Source: Lentibacillus sp. Marseille-P4043 (GTDB taxonomy: Bacteria > Bacillota > Bacilli > Bacillales > Amphibacillaceae). From it: a stretch of DNA of 64,000 nt. The stretch is taken from the NCBI RefSeq assembly GCF_900258515.1, contig NZ_LT984884.1, positions 2,911,696-2,975,695 on the forward strand. Direction: 5' to 3'. The notes below the pieces were generated by a model. It was not told the origin of the DNA and made no database searches. It saw only the letters and a list, made by a program, of their open reading frames with translations. Position numbers and translations under genes: made by a program. The stretch's first letter is position 1, and each line of letters opens with the position of its first letter. Below are positions 18,900-28,239 of this stretch, piece after piece.

Positions 18900-19484
18900 A
18901 TGGAATATATTGTATTTGCTATTATTGCGTATCTCTTAGGTTCTATCCCATCAGCACTAATTGTCGGCAAACTAGGATATAAATTAGATATCCGCGAACA
19001 TGGAAGCGGTAACTTAGGTGCAACCAATACGTTTCGGGTATTAGGTGTAAAAGCAGGAATTATGGTTACACTATCCGATATTCTTAAAGGAACAATCGCA
19101 ACATTGCTACCGTTATTGGTTGAAGCAGATGTTTATCGGTTAGCCATAGGACTGTTTGCTGTTATTGGTCATACATATCCACTATTTGCAAAATTTAAAG
19201 GTGGTAAAGCTGTTGCGACTTCTGGTGGGATAATTTTAGGTGTAAGCCCATTATTATTTATTAGTATGGTCGTCACTTTTTTGCTAGCGTTATATTTGTC
19301 CAAATATGTATCCCTTTCCTCGATGATAACAGGTATTGTGTCCGTCATTGTGGCTTTTCTTCTCCAGGAAGATATAGGGCTAATCATTGTAGTTGCAGCA
19401 TTAACAATCTTTGTTTTCTATCGACATAAAGAGAACATCAAACGCATCAAAAATAAAACAGAACCAAAGATTAAATGGATGTAA
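18900..19484 (+). CDS. plsY: Acyl-phosphate glycerol-3-phosphate acyltransferase PlsY
   Basis: A 194-residue membrane protein with about five segments that makes lysophosphatidic acid from acyl-phosphate and glycerol-3-phosphate. The family motifs are seen: [11 protein letters not shown] near residue 14, [16 protein letters not shown] near residue 33 and [10 protein letters not shown] near residue 100. AGAAGG precedes the ATG. It diverges from the opuF operon across a 176-base intergenic region that must hold both promoters (TATACT and TATTAT are -10-like on the plus side). Confidence 0.95.
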   Translation: MEYIVFAIIAYLLGSIPSALIVGKLGYKLDIREHGSGNLGATNTFRVLGVKAGIMVTLSDILKGTIATLLPLLVEADVYRLAIGLFAVIGHTYPLFAKFKGGKAVATSGGIILGVSPLLFISMVVTFLLALYLSKYVSLSSMITGIVSVIVAFLLQEDIGLIIVVAALTIFVFYRHKENIKRIKNKTEPKIKWM

Positions 19485-19615
19485 GAACAAAAGCGCAAGC
19501 GCCCGATTTCTGGCTGTTTTGTCAAGTAAGTTTGTACAAGCCAAACAATTGAATATTACTATTAGATTGAGTATAATTTTTAGTAGTTAGAGAGCAGAGA
19601 GGAGCTATCGTTGTT

Positions 19616-20548
19616 ATGGATAAAGTTAATACACTCCCAAAAAAACAATTACCAAACAAAGCAGAACGTCATAAATTATTTGGTTCCGTTGAGCCAGGTC
19701 CAAAAACTAAACCGGTCGAGAAAAACAAGATGGCCGATTTACAAAATACAAAAAAAGACTTTTTATTTGATTTAGACGAAGTTGGGATTTCCAATGTAAA
19801 ACATCCAATAATGGTCCAAAGTAATCTAAATCCTACTACACAAACCAGCATTGGAACATTTCGTTTTTCTTCAGCCATTGAAAAGTCAAGCAAAGGTACA
19901 AATATGAGTCGTTTTACAGAGCAACTAACACTGTATCATGAAGCTGGATTCACAGCAGATATCTCTACTTTAAAACAATTTACAAAGGATCTTGCTGAAC
20001 GTTTAAAACAGCGTGATGCTAAAATAGCTGTTTCATTTCCTTGGTTTTACGAACGTCGCGGTCCCCAATCAGGACTGACAGGAATGAACCATGCAGATGC
20101 AGAGATTACTGTTGCCTACGATCAGGAAAGAGGATTTAATATCACTGTTTCTCTTTCTGTACTGATTACGACCTTATGTCCTTGTTCTAAAGAAATCAGT
20201 GAGTATAGTGCACATAACCAGCGCGGTTGTGTCACAATGGAAGCTGAAATTGATCATAATTTTGATGAGGAAAAAATGGATTGGAAAGAAATGTTGCTTG
20301 AAGCTGCAGAAAGTAATGCCAGCTGTCGTTTACATCCTGTTTTAAAACGACCTGATGAAAAAATGGTAACAGAGCACGCATACGAAAATCCACGATTTGT
20401 TGAAGATATGGTCCGCCTTGTTGCGGCAGACTTATACGAAATGGCTTCTGTGCAGAAATTTAAAGTTGTTTGCCGTAATGAAGAATCAATTCATATGCAT
20501 GACGCAATCGCATCTGTGACGTATGACAAAAATGTTACGTCAGCTTAA
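19616..20548 (+). CDS. folE2: GTP cyclohydrolase I, type IB (FolE2)
   Basis: A 310-residue FolE2/MptA-type GTP cyclohydrolase that starts folate and queuosine precursor synthesis. The conserved core TLCPCSKEISEYSAHNQRG contains the catalytic cysteine region, and PWFYERRGPQSGLTGMNHADAE fits the family. GAGGAGC precedes the ATG at 19616. FolE2 enzymes work with metals other than zinc and in B. subtilis are switched on under zinc limitation by Zur; I do not see a clear Zur box upstream. The following yidD gene starts 12 bases after its stop. Confidence 0.93.
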   Translation: MDKVNTLPKKQLPNKAERHKLFGSVEPGPKTKPVEKNKMADLQNTKKDFLFDLDEVGISNVKHPIMVQSNLNPTTQTSIGTFRFSSAIEKSSKGTNMSRFTEQLTLYHEAGFTADISTLKQFTKDLAERLKQRDAKIAVSFPWFYERRGPQSGLTGMNHADAEITVAYDQERGFNITVSLSVLITTLCPCSKEISEYSAHNQRGCVTMEAEIDHNFDEEKMDWKEMLLEAAESNASCRLHPVLKRPDEKMVTEHAYENPRFVEDMVRLVAADLYEMASVQKFKVVCRNEESIHMHDAIASVTYDKNVTSA

Positions 20549-20560
20549 AAAGGGAAAATA

Positions 20561-20794
20561 ATGAAATATATTTTCATAGCTATCATTCAATTTTATCGAA
20601 AAGCGATCAGCCCATTTAAACCACCAACATGCAGGTTTTACCCTACATGTTCAGAATACGGTTTAGAAGCGTTTAGACGGTTTGGAGCAATTAAAGGAGC
20701 CTATTTAACAATCAGGCGAATTGCAAAGTGCCACCCATTCCACCCTGGTGGAGTTGATTTAGTGCCAGAAAAAAAAGAAAAAAATCATACGTAG
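20561..20794 (+). CDS. yidD: Membrane protein insertion efficiency factor YidD
   Basis: A 77-residue YidD-family protein. It has an N-terminal hydrophobic/amphipathic stretch and the hallmark cysteine segments [15 protein letters not shown] and [11 protein letters not shown]. YidD helps YidC-dependent insertion of membrane proteins, probably at the inner face of the membrane. AAGGG precedes the ATG. It sits between folE2 and the yneR-like gene on the same strand. Confidence 0.93.
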   Translation: MKYIFIAIIQFYRKAISPFKPPTCRFYPTCSEYGLEAFRRFGAIKGAYLTIRRIAKCHPFHPGGVDLVPEKKEKNHT

Positions 20795-20815
20795 CTATAA
20801 AGGAGCTGGATTTGA

Positions 20816-21103
20816 TTGAAATTACATGTAACCGAAGAGGTAGCTGAATGGTACAAGGAAGAACTAGATATCGATGATACCAACCAACTTCGCTTTTATG
20901 TAAGGTATGGCGGCTCTGGCGGGCGTATTCCAGGCTTTTCTCTTGGAGTTCGTGTAGATTCACCGTATGAAGCCTTTATAACTTGTAAAGCCGGTGGGTT
21001 GACATTTTTTATTGAAGCAAAAGACGCGTGGTATTTTGATGACAATAACTTATATGTAAGGCTTAACCAGAATAAAGATGAACCAGAATTTGTATATGAC
21101 TAA
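20816..21103 (+). CDS. yneR: HesB/IscA-like fold protein (YneR)
   Basis: A 95-residue protein with the HesB/YneR-type fold pattern (LRFYVRYGGSGG...GFSLGVRVD). It has only one cysteine, so it lacks the three-cysteine iron-sulfur site of IscA and is unlikely to be a classical A-type carrier. The TTG at 20816 is ten bases after GGAG. Convergent with yneQ, sharing a two-way terminator. Function is unknown in the family. Confidence 0.85.
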   Translation: MKLHVTEEVAEWYKEELDIDDTNQLRFYVRYGGSGGRIPGFSLGVRVDSPYEAFITCKAGGLTFFIEAKDAWYFDDNNLYVRLNQNKDEPEFVYD

Positions 21104-21108
21104 TAAAG

Positions 21109-21140
21109 TGGGGAAAGTCACGAACACGTGATTTTCCCCA
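21109..21140. terminator. Bidirectional terminator between yneR and yneQ
   Basis: Stem TGGGGAAAGTCACG / CGTGATTTTCCCCA, with T or A runs on both sides, in the 41-base gap between convergent genes. Confidence 0.85.
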
Positions 21141-21144
21141 TTTT

Positions 21145-21444
21145 TTACAAGTCGAATTGTTTAATTTGCCCCCATTGCTGTTCTTTTTGTAAAATCTCTT
21201 TTTGATTTTTACCAAATAAGTCAAAATGAGGATAATCTTGATGATGATCAATCCATTCTTTTCTCAATCCATAACGAAATCCCCAGGCTGCCAACTTATT
21301 TATATCGCTACATCCGACCTTTGTGACTGTATAACAACCTGGAAATCTTGGGTCCTGCCAATAGTGTGTGAGAAAAGCAATATTTCCTTTTCTCACTTCT
21401 TGCTTCCATCGGATTAATTCTTGCCGTTTCAATCCAAATGCCAT
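21145..21444 (-). CDS. yneQ: YneQ-like protein of unknown function
   Basis: A 99-residue basic, tryptophan-rich protein with no membrane segment. The position directly after the yneP thioesterase gene, with TAATG stop-start overlap, and before yneR matches B. subtilis yneQ. No catalytic motif is recognised. Expression is likely translationally coupled to yneP. Confidence 0.75.
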   Translation of the reverse strand: MAFGLKRQELIRWKQEVRKGNIAFLTHYWQDPRFPGCYTVTKVGCSDINKLAAWGFRYGLRKEWIDHHQDYPHFDLFGKNQKEILQKEQQWGQIKQFDL

Positions 21445-21869
21445 TAAGAATCTCCATTAATTTGTTTGCTATATGCATCGTGCCAGTCGGGAAAAGCTTT
21501 TCGCAATGATAACGGGCGAAAGCTATCTTTTTTCACAATAACATGTTTTGTAGTTCCACTTACCGCAACATTGCCCTGTTCATCTATTATTTGATAACCG
21601 TATACCGTACGTAATCCATCATATTTTTCCAGCCATGTTTCAACTACTGCATCTTCACCATAGCGAACTGGTTTTTTAAATGAAATTTGTGCATCTGTTA
21701 CTGGGGACACAACATTGTCCCCCTCCATATCTGCATAGTTCAAGCCTAAGCTTTCAATATATTTTGTTCTTCCTATTTCAAACCAAACTAAATAATTTGC
21801 ATGATAGACAACACCCATTTGATCTGTCTCCTGGTATCTTACTTCTATTGGTGTACGTACCTTATTCAC
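21444..21869 (-). CDS. yneP: Acyl-CoA thioesterase, hot-dog fold (YneP/YbgC-like)
   Basis: A 141-residue 4HBT-type thioesterase. The motif RYQETDQMGVVYHANYLVWFE near residues 10-30 holds the catalytic aspartate and the following turn. It likely hydrolyses short acyl-CoAs or related thioesters in the cytoplasm. The start is GTG at 21869 with GGAGG upstream. Its stop overlaps the start of yneQ (TAATG). Confidence 0.88.
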   Translation of the reverse strand: MNKVRTPIEVRYQETDQMGVVYHANYLVWFEIGRTKYIESLGLNYADMEGDNVVSPVTDAQISFKKPVRYGEDAVVETWLEKYDGLRTVYGYQIIDEQGNVAVSGTTKHVIVKKDSFRPLSLRKAFPDWHDAYSKQINGDS

Positions 21870-21954
21870 AGTATTTCCTCCTTGTAATTACTCATCTCTA
21901 CCATTTTATCACAATTTTGGATTGAAATAAGACACGATGCCTATGTAAGTAAAA

Positions 21955-21982
21955 ACCTCAAACCATAAGGATGGCTTGAGGT
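21955..21982 (-). terminator. Terminator after tlp
   Basis: On the minus strand ACCTCAAGCCAT pairs with ATGGTTTGAGGT and is followed by TTTTT, just past the tlp stop. Confidence 0.8.
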
Positions 21983-21991
21983 AATCTGAAA

Positions 21992-22225
21992 TTATTGGTT
22001 TAGCTGATTATCGCTTGCCTCATCTTGTATTTCTTGCCGCATACCTTCAATCGCTTCTTCACGACGCTTGTTTTTAGCTTCAATTTTTTCTTTTTCTTCG
22101 CCTGAAGAAAATTGCATTGTTTCATGTGCTTCTTCAATGTTTTGAATCGTATCTTGTACCGCACTTTGCAACTTTTCTACGTTATCGCTGCGATCATCAG
22201 GTTTTGGTTTGTTATTTTTCACCAT
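21992..22225 (-). CDS. tlp: Small acid-soluble spore protein Tlp
   Basis: A 77-residue hydrophilic protein with the Tlp family core PDDRSDNVEKLQ, NIEEAHETM and EKNRREEAIE-like segments. Tlp is a minor acid-soluble protein of the spore core made under forespore control in B. subtilis. AAAGGAG precedes the ATG. The same locus order (tlp-yneP-yneQ) occurs in B. subtilis. It supports a spore-forming host. Confidence 0.92.
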   Translation of the reverse strand: MVKNNKPKPDDRSDNVEKLQSAVQDTIQNIEEAHETMQFSSGEEKEKIEAKNKRREEAIEGMRQEIQDEASDNQLNQ

Positions 22226-22292
22226 TTATATTCTCCTTTCACATCAAGTATCAACTCTATTTTCTGCAATAAAAATCATTCTATACAAAAAG

Positions 22293-22321
22293 AAGCACCT
22301 TACTAGAATAGTTAGGTGCTT
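22293..22321 (-). terminator. Terminator after the FbpB-like gene
   Basis: AAGCACCT pairs with AGGTGCTT around a 13-base loop, followed on the minus strand by CTTTTT, about 10 bases past the stop of the small gene at 22330-22476. Its presence supports that gene. Confidence 0.75.
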
Positions 22322-22329
22322 GTGATTAA

Positions 22330-22476
22330 TTACATTTCATTTGCTTTTTTTATCGATTCATTTCGTTTTATCTCTATATTTTGCTCTATCTTGTCCATTA
22401 ATAATTGGTCTTGCACAATTTGTTTACGATTTTCTTTCACCAATTCCTCAAACGATAATCTTCTCTTTAAAGAAAT
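22330..22476 (-). CDS. FbpB-like small basic protein with an apparent ATT start
   Basis: A 48-codon frame encoding a lysine/arginine-rich peptide that begins (I)SLKRRLSFEELVKENRKQ and has a second half rich in IE.KR motifs. The RxSFEELVxxN pattern is that of the Fur-regulated basic protein B family, small RNA-chaperone-like proteins of the iron-sparing response. No ATG, GTG or TTG exists between the upstream stop and the conserved core. An ATT at 22476 is nine bases after AAGGAG and is the best start, as in infC. A terminator follows the stop. The MITE-like copy B lies only about 19 bases upstream and may have separated it from its promoter. Confidence 0.55.
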   Translation of the reverse strand: MSLKRRLSFEELVKENRKQIVQDQLLMDKIEQNIEIKRNESIKKANEM

Positions 22477-22494
22477 AGCAATCCACTCCTTTTA

Positions 22495-22652
22495 AGTGCG
22501 TGTTCAAAAAGGAGGATAAAAAGGACCGAGAAGTTCGAGACAGCGTAGCTTTGAGTACCGGAACGTATGCTAAATAATACGTGAGGAACGGAAAAGCAAG
22601 CCAACGAAGAAATTCGATGTGTCATTTTTACCGGACTTTTTGAACAACCTCT
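22495..22652 (+). repeat. MITE-like dispersed repeat, copy B (158 bp)
   Basis: Same 17-base ends as copy A (AGTGCGTGTTCAAAAAG; AGAGGTTGTTCAAAAAG inverted) and flanked by TTA direct repeats. The interior shares gaccgagaagttcgag, GCGTAGCTTTGAG, AAGCAAGCCAACGAAG and GATGTGTCATTTT with copy A but lacks about 55 central bases. It is inserted between yneN and the FbpB-like gene. Confidence 0.75.
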
Positions 22653-22689
22653 TTAACAGAAGTATTACCATTTCTTCAAAAATTTATAA

Positions 22690-23274
22690 CTATTCTAGAG
22701 AATGTAACATATCGACCATAAAATCATATGTCATTGGTCCAACTTTTTTTGACTCTTGAACCTTACCATCTTTTCCAATAAAGTAAGTCGTTGGTAGTGC
22801 AGATACCATGTATTGCTCAGAAACCTTCATTTTTTTGTCTAATAGAACCGGGTACGTATAATCGTACTCATCGATAAACTTTCTTGCTTTCTCCTTGTTC
22901 GTATCGGTATTTACAGCAATTATCTCCACTTCCCCTTGGTGTTCCTCATAAAACTTTTGCATTTCAGGCATCTCAATACGACAAGGTCCACACCAGCTAG
23001 CCCAAAAATTCAAGAAAACCTTTTGCCCTTTTAGCTCAGATAGTTTAACTGTTTCCCCGGAGAGTGTCTCAAGCTCAAAGTCTGGTGCCTTTTCCCCAGT
23101 TTCAACCCCAGTTTTTCCAGGAGGAACAATTGCCGCCCCTGCCATATCTGAATCCGGGCTAACATTTTCCGGATCTTCATTGGTCGCAGTATTCTCATCC
23201 TCTTTCTCCACTACATTAAATATTACGATTCCTGCCAGAAGAACAATTACAATAATTCCAAGTACCTGCTTCAT
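22690..23274 (-). CDS. yneN: Membrane-anchored thiol-disulfide oxidoreductase (ResA/YneN-like)
   Basis: A 194-residue thioredoxin-fold protein anchored by one N-terminal membrane segment (VLGIIVIVLLAGIVIFNV), facing the outside. The active-site motif is WCGPC in FLNFWASWCGPCRIEMPEMQ, and cis-proline lies in ALPTTYF. It reduces disulfides, as ResA does on apocytochrome c, or serves another extracytoplasmic role. The second ATG (23274) is better spaced from AAGGAG than the first. In B. subtilis yneN also lies beside citB. Confidence 0.87.
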   Translation of the reverse strand: MKQVLGIIVIVLLAGIVIFNVVEKEDENTATNEDPENVSPDSDMAGAAIVPPGKTGVETGEKAPDFELETLSGETVKLSELKGQKVFLNFWASWCGPCRIEMPEMQKFYEEHQGEVEIIAVNTDTNKEKARKFIDEYDYTYPVLLDKKMKVSEQYMVSALPTTYFIGKDGKVQESKKVGPMTYDFMVDMLHSLE

Positions 23275-23386
23275 TAACATGACTCTCCTTGCTTAACACT
23301 ATGCTGTATATAGTATGCATGATGTTTTTCATATTTGTAAAGAGGATATGGCTGTTGTTCGAAAATTATTCATGAAGGAGAATAAA

Positions 23387-23422
23387 GAGAAGTCCTTACA
23401 CCAATTGATGTAAGGACTTCTC
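23387..23422 (-). terminator. Terminator after citB
   Basis: Stem GAGAAGTCCTTACA / TGTAAGGACTTCTC with an 8-base loop, 12 bases past the aconitase stop. The T run on the minus strand is brief (TTTATT). Confidence 0.8.
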
Positions 23423-23433
23423 CATTTCTAGAA

Positions 23434-26160
23434 TTAGTTTACTAGTTCACTAGTTTCTAATTTGTTACGTAAAACCATTTGCAGAATACCGCCATGACGA
23501 TAGTAGTCAATTTCTACTTCACTATCAAAACGAGCAATCGCATTAAATTCAGTAGTTTTTCCATTTTCATCAATTGCAGTAACTTTTACTAGGTCGTGTG
23601 GTTTAACATTTTCATCAATTTCAATATTAAACGACTCTTTACCTGATAAACCTAATTTATCAGCATTTTGACCTTTTTCAAATTGTAATGGTAGTACACC
23701 CATCATTACAAGATTTGAGCGGTGAATACGTTCGAAGCTTTCCGCAATAACTGTTTTTATACCAAGCAAAATAGTACCTTTTGCTGCCCAGTCACGGGAA
23801 GACCCCATTCCATAATCTTTACCACCCATAACGATTAAACCTGTACCATTTTCTTCATACTTCATTGCAGCGTCATAAATAGGCATTACTTCCTCTGTTG
23901 GCCAGTAAGTTGTATAGCCGCCTTCAGTACCAGGAGCAAGAAGATTACGGATACGAATATTTGCAAATGTACCACGCATCATTACTTCATGGTTACCACG
24001 TCTTGAACCATAAGAGTTAAAGTTACGTGGGGTAACACCTTTATCTTGTAAATATTGTCCTGCAGGCATATCTTTCGCAATTGCTCCGGCTGGTGAGATG
24101 TGGTCAGTTGTTACCGAATCACCAAATTTTCCGATTGCACGAAGATTATTTAATGGTGTAACAGAACCTGCTTCTTTTGACAATCCTTCAAAGAACGGTG
24201 GGTTTTGAATGTATGTTGATTCTTGGTCCCATGCAAACAATGGTTCATCTGTTGTATCAATTTCATTCCATTTTTCATTTGAGTTAAACACATTTTCATA
24301 TTCTTTGCGGAAAATTTCTGGTTTAACAACACTTTCCACTTGTTCTTTAATTTCTTCCATTGTTGGCCAGATATCCTTCATATAAACAGCATTACCGTCT
24401 TTATCTGTGCCAAGCGCTTCAGTGGTCAAGTCAATATCTACCGTTCCCGCTAATGCATATGCCACAACTAATGGTGGTGATGCTAAATAGTTAGCTTTCA
24501 CTAATGGATGTATACGACCTTCAAAGTTACGGTTACCAGAAAGTACGGAAGCAACAGTTAAATCATTTTTCGAGATTGCTTCTTCTATCTCTTCACGTAA
24601 CGGACCAGAGTTACCAATACAAGTTGTACAACCATAACCAACTAAATTAAAGCCAATTTGGTCAAGGTATTGCTGCAAACCAGAATCGTCAAGGTAACGT
24701 GTTACAACTTTAGATCCTGGAGCTAATGACGTCTTAACATATTCTGGTACACTTAATCCTTTTTCAACTGCTTTTTTAGCAACTAATCCGGCTCCAAGCA
24801 TAACGTATGGATTAGATGTATTTGTACAAGATGTAATTGCAGCGATAGCAAGTGCACCTGTTTTCATAGTAGAAGTTTTTCCAGTTGGATGTTCAATGGT
24901 TATTTCTTTATCAAATTCTGATTTATCCAATCCTAGCCCTTGATTGCCTGCTGGTGCAGTAACTGCCTTATTAAATTCTTCTTTCATATTTGATAAAGCA
25001 ATTAAGTCTTGTGGACGTTTTGGACCTGAAAGATTCGGTTCTAATTCAGATAGGTTAATTTCAACAAGCTCAGTGTATTCAGGATCTTCCTGATCTGGTG
25101 AATACCAAAGATTGTTTTCTTTACAATATTTTTCAACTAATGCAATATGGTCTTCTTTACGACCTGTTAGACGTAAATAATTTAGTGATTCTTCATCAAC
25201 CGGGAAGAAACCACATGTTGCACCATATTCCGGCGCCATGTTTGAAATTGTTGCACGGTCAGCAAGAGGCATATCTTGTAGGCCTGGTCCAAAGTATTCA
25301 ACAAATTTCCCAACAACATTTTGTTCACGTAAAACTTGGGTAACTTTTAACGCCAAGTCTGTAGCTGTTGTTCCTTGTGGGAAGCTACCGGTAAATTTAA
25401 CGCCAATAACTTCTGGTGCAGGGAAATAAGAAGGTTGACCTAGCATACCTGCTTCAGCCTCAATACCACCAACGCCCCAGCCTAGTACGCCAAGACCATT
25501 AATCATTGTCGTATGTGAATCAGTACCAACAAGTGTGTCTGGGAATGCATCATACGTTCCATCTTCATTTTCCAATCCATGAACAACACTTGCAATATAT
25601 TCTAAGTTTACTTGGTGAACAATACCTGTTGCTGGTGGTACTGCACGATAGTTTTCAAATGCCTTTTGAGCCCAGTTTAAAAATTGATAGCGCTCCGCAT
25701 TACGCTCAAATTCAAGTTCCATATTGGCCTTAAGCGCATTCGCCGTTCCATACTGATCGACTTGTACAGAGTGGTCAATTACCAAATCAACTGGTACTTC
25801 CGGATTGATTTTATCAGGTTCCCCACCCATATCAACCATTGCTTTACGTAATGAAGCAAGGTCAACAACTGCAGGTACACCAGTGAAATCTTGTAAAATA
25901 ACGCGTGAAGGTTTAAATGGTACGTCTACACCTTGACCTTCATTTGTTCCCCATTTAGTTAATCCGGTTACGTGTTCATCTTTAATGACACGACCATCAT
26001 GTTGACGAACAAGTGACTCTAACAAGACACGAACGGAAAATGGAAGGCGAGAAACCTTTCCTAAACCAGCGTCTTCTAATGCTTTTAATTGATAATAATT
26101 ATACGTTTTTCCATTTAGCTCAAACTGCTTTTTCGCATCAAACGCATTTTGTTTTGTCAT
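23434..26160 (-). CDS. citB: Aconitate hydratase (CitB/AcnA)
   Basis: A 908-residue aconitase that converts citrate to isocitrate in the citric acid cycle. The iron-sulfur ligands are in [11 protein letters not shown] near residue 440 and [11 protein letters not shown] near residue 510; the swivel domain has [17 protein letters not shown] near residue 785. Length fits the AcnA/IRP type, which in Bacillus also binds RNA when the cluster is lost. AAGGGG precedes the ATG. It has its own terminator and a 226-base upstream region. Confidence 0.96.
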   Translation of the reverse strand: MTKQNAFDAKKQFELNGKTYNYYQLKALEDAGLGKVSRLPFSVRVLLESLVRQHDGRVIKDEHVTGLTKWGTNEGQGVDVPFKPSRVILQDFTGVPAVVDLASLRKAMVDMGGEPDKINPEVPVDLVIDHSVQVDQYGTANALKANMELEFERNAERYQFLNWAQKAFENYRAVPPATGIVHQVNLEYIASVVHGLENEDGTYDAFPDTLVGTDSHTTMINGLGVLGWGVGGIEAEAGMLGQPSYFPAPEVIGVKFTGSFPQGTTATDLALKVTQVLREQNVVGKFVEYFGPGLQDMPLADRATISNMAPEYGATCGFFPVDEESLNYLRLTGRKEDHIALVEKYCKENNLWYSPDQEDPEYTELVEINLSELEPNLSGPKRPQDLIALSNMKEEFNKAVTAPAGNQGLGLDKSEFDKEITIEHPTGKTSTMKTGALAIAAITSCTNTSNPYVMLGAGLVAKKAVEKGLSVPEYVKTSLAPGSKVVTRYLDDSGLQQYLDQIGFNLVGYGCTTCIGNSGPLREEIEEAISKNDLTVASVLSGNRNFEGRIHPLVKANYLASPPLVVAYALAGTVDIDLTTEALGTDKDGNAVYMKDIWPTMEEIKEQVESVVKPEIFRKEYENVFNSNEKWNEIDTTDEPLFAWDQESTYIQNPPFFEGLSKEAGSVTPLNNLRAIGKFGDSVTTDHISPAGAIAKDMPAGQYLQDKGVTPRNFNSYGSRRGNHEVMMRGTFANIRIRNLLAPGTEGGYTTYWPTEEVMPIYDAAMKYEENGTGLIVMGGKDYGMGSSRDWAAKGTILLGIKTVIAESFERIHRSNLVMMGVLPLQFEKGQNADKLGLSGKESFNIEIDENVKPHDLVKVTAIDENGKTTEFNAIARFDSEVEIDYYRHGGILQMVLRNKLETSELVN

Positions 26161-26385
26161 GTAAGCTTTACCCCTTTCATGTTGTCATCCATTCTTTCCA
26201 TACCCCATGCTAGAATAGTAGACAATAAATACATGTATCATCTACTATATATTAAATGATTTTTGTTCAAAAATGCAACTGTTTCTCTTTATATCCTATA
26301 TATTAAAAACTTATGTAAATTGATAACTAATACTTATATATCAAATGAATAATAGCAATTAACAATTATACTTCTTTAAATTTAT

Positions 26386-27495
26386 TTATCTTTGTATTAC
26401 GATTCGAAACGTACTTCCCTTGACTTTATTACGCGATATTTCTAGTTTAGCTTTATGGTGTTCCAGTATTTGATGTGTGATCATAAGTCCCAGGCCTGTT
26501 CCATTTTGTTTCGTCGTGAAAAACGGTTCACCTAGTTTATGTACAATTTCTTCCGGCACACCTGTCCCTTGATCAATTATATCGATCATAACGTTTGAGT
26601 CAGTAGCGTAAACGTTTATGTTTATAATTCCGCCGTCATCCATTGCTTCGATTGCATTTTTGATTAGATTTATGAATACCTGTTTCATTTGAGAACGATC
26701 ACAATAAATCGAAGCATCTTTCGTTTGTTCCCATTCTATAATGCTATTTTTTAGTTTTGCTTGTGGTTTCAATAACTCAACAACATCCCGAATCATGTCT
26801 GCTATTGACTCATTTTTTTTATTATCTGTCATCGGCTTTGAAATAAATAATAGTTCAGACGTAATAGTTTCCATTTTTTCAATTTCATCGATCATGATGT
26901 TATAGTATTCCTCTTTTCGATTAACACCTGCTTGTAATAATTGGATAAAACCTTTCAAGGATGTCAATGGATTGCGAATTTCATGTGCTACACCCGCGGC
27001 CAATTGACCTGCAATCGACATTTTTTCTGACCGAATCATCATTTCTTCCATTTCTTTTTTATCTGAAATATCTCGTAATGTTGAAATATAATAGTTTTCA
27101 TTTGTTTCATCATCAAGAATTTTTGCAACATTACACTCGGACCAAATATACTTTCCAAACTTATTGCGTATGTTGATATTAAAAATTTTCCCAGTATATG
27201 TTGTATTATGAATATGTTTTTCAATGTAGGAAACATCCTCTGGTGAAATTTTTTCATACCAACGTGTTCCTTGAAGCTCACATGTTTTGTACCCTAACAG
27301 ACGTTCTACAGATTTCGACATAAAGCGGATTATTCCATTTTCATCCCAAACCGTTATCAAATCATTTTTATTCCGTTCTATCCATTCAATCATCGATTTT
27401 GGCAGTTCCGTCTCATCACAAAAATACAAGCTATCCGGTTGATTCTCAATCGTGTTATCACCTGTGTTTTTACAATGATCTATTTCGTACTTCAA
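26386..27495 (-). CDS. PAS-domain sensor histidine kinase
   Basis: A 369-residue soluble kinase. A PAS domain covers about residues 35-150 (VWDENGIIRFMSKSVERLLGY) with a following PAC-like part (YYISTLRDISDKKEMEE). The H-box AAGVAHEIRNPLTSLKGF is at about 167-184, and N, G1 and G2 boxes (NLIKNAIEAMDDGG, DQGTGVPEE, GTGLGLMI) are in the ATPase domain. The TTG at 27495 is seven bases after GGGGG and is preferred over an upstream frame extension. No partner response regulator lies beside it, as with Spo0A phosphorelay kinases of Bacillus (KinE/KinA type); a sporulation role is inference. Confidence 0.88.
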   Translation of the reverse strand: MKYEIDHCKNTGDNTIENQPDSLYFCDETELPKSMIEWIERNKNDLITVWDENGIIRFMSKSVERLLGYKTCELQGTRWYEKISPEDVSYIEKHIHNTTYTGKIFNINIRNKFGKYIWSECNVAKILDDETNENYYISTLRDISDKKEMEEMMIRSEKMSIAGQLAAGVAHEIRNPLTSLKGFIQLLQAGVNRKEEYYNIMIDEIEKMETITSELLFISKPMTDNKKNESIADMIRDVVELLKPQAKLKNSIIEWEQTKDASIYCDRSQMKQVFINLIKNAIEAMDDGGIININVYATDSNVMIDIIDQGTGVPEEIVHKLGEPFFTTKQNGTGLGLMITHQILEHHKAKLEISRNKVKGSTFRIVIQR

Positions 27496-27759
27496 ACCAT
27501 CGCCCCCTTTTTTCTGCACAATCCAACATATATCCCCTTTAAAACTACTTATATGTTTTCTAACACGATAATATGACACTTGTATGTAACGATAACTCCG
27601 ATTATAATTATATTAGTGCTTATTGTTTTATATAAACGTTTGTTTAAACAAAAAGTACCAATTATTAGTATCTTACTATAAATGTTGAAAAAAATAAATC
27701 TTTGGAACTGTTTATATAATTGATTTATTATACATACTATAAGAGAAATAGGTGATATT

Positions 27760-28227
27760 ATGTCGGTCATTATGGATTATTTAATCGTATTGTGGGGAAT
27801 TTTGTTGATTACCCTCATGTCAATCGGTGGATTTTTCATGTTTCGTAAATTTTTAAAACGTCTACCAAAAGAGGACGGTAATTCGACTCTTGACTGGGAA
27901 GAATACTATATGGATAAAACAAAGCACATGTGGGGGAATAGTGAAAAAAAATTACTAGAAGAGCTGGTCTCACCTGTTCCAGAACTTTTCCGTGATGTAG
28001 CCAGACAAAAAATCGCCAGTAAAATAGGTGAGGTAGCTTTGCAAAAACACCAGAAAAAAATTACGCAAGATGTTCTAATTGAAGGCTACATTATTGCTAC
28101 TCCAAAAAGAGACCATAAATTTTTAAGAAAAAAATTACGTGAAAAAGAAATTGATGTAACACCATACGAACCGTTATTTAAACTCTCTCCTGAAACGTAT
28201 CGACGCAAACAAAAACGCCCGCAGTAA
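27760..28227 (+). CDS. yneK: YneK-like DUF2621 membrane protein
   Basis: A 155-residue protein with one N-terminal membrane segment (LIVLWGILLITLMSIGGFFMF) and a charged cytoplasmic part (LDWEEYYMDKTKHMW). It matches the DUF2621/YneK family in sequence feel and in place, next to ccdC (YneJ). Divergent from the histidine kinase and convergent with ccdC. Function unknown. Confidence 0.8.
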   Translation: MSVIMDYLIVLWGILLITLMSIGGFFMFRKFLKRLPKEDGNSTLDWEEYYMDKTKHMWGNSEKKLLEELVSPVPELFRDVARQKIASKIGEVALQKHQKKITQDVLIEGYIIATPKRDHKFLRKKLREKEIDVTPYEPLFKLSPETYRRKQKRPQ

Positions 28228-28239
28228 TGCAGGCGTTTT
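28212..28239. terminator. Bidirectional terminator between yneK and ccdC
   Basis: AAAACGCC-C-GC pairs with GC-A-GGCGTTTT; the hairpin includes both stop codons of the convergent genes and has A/T runs at both sides. Confidence 0.8.

Noticed and set aside
19485..19530. GCGCAAGCGCCCG with flanking ACAAAA and TTTTGT as a plsY terminator
   Set aside because: Pairing is short and interrupted and there is no T run; it looks more like a scrap of a dispersed repeat.
26229..26250. A dyad ATACATGTAT upstream of citB as a CcpC site
   Set aside because: The CcpC pattern ATAA-N7-TTAT is not met; the palindrome alone in AT-rich DNA is too weak to call.
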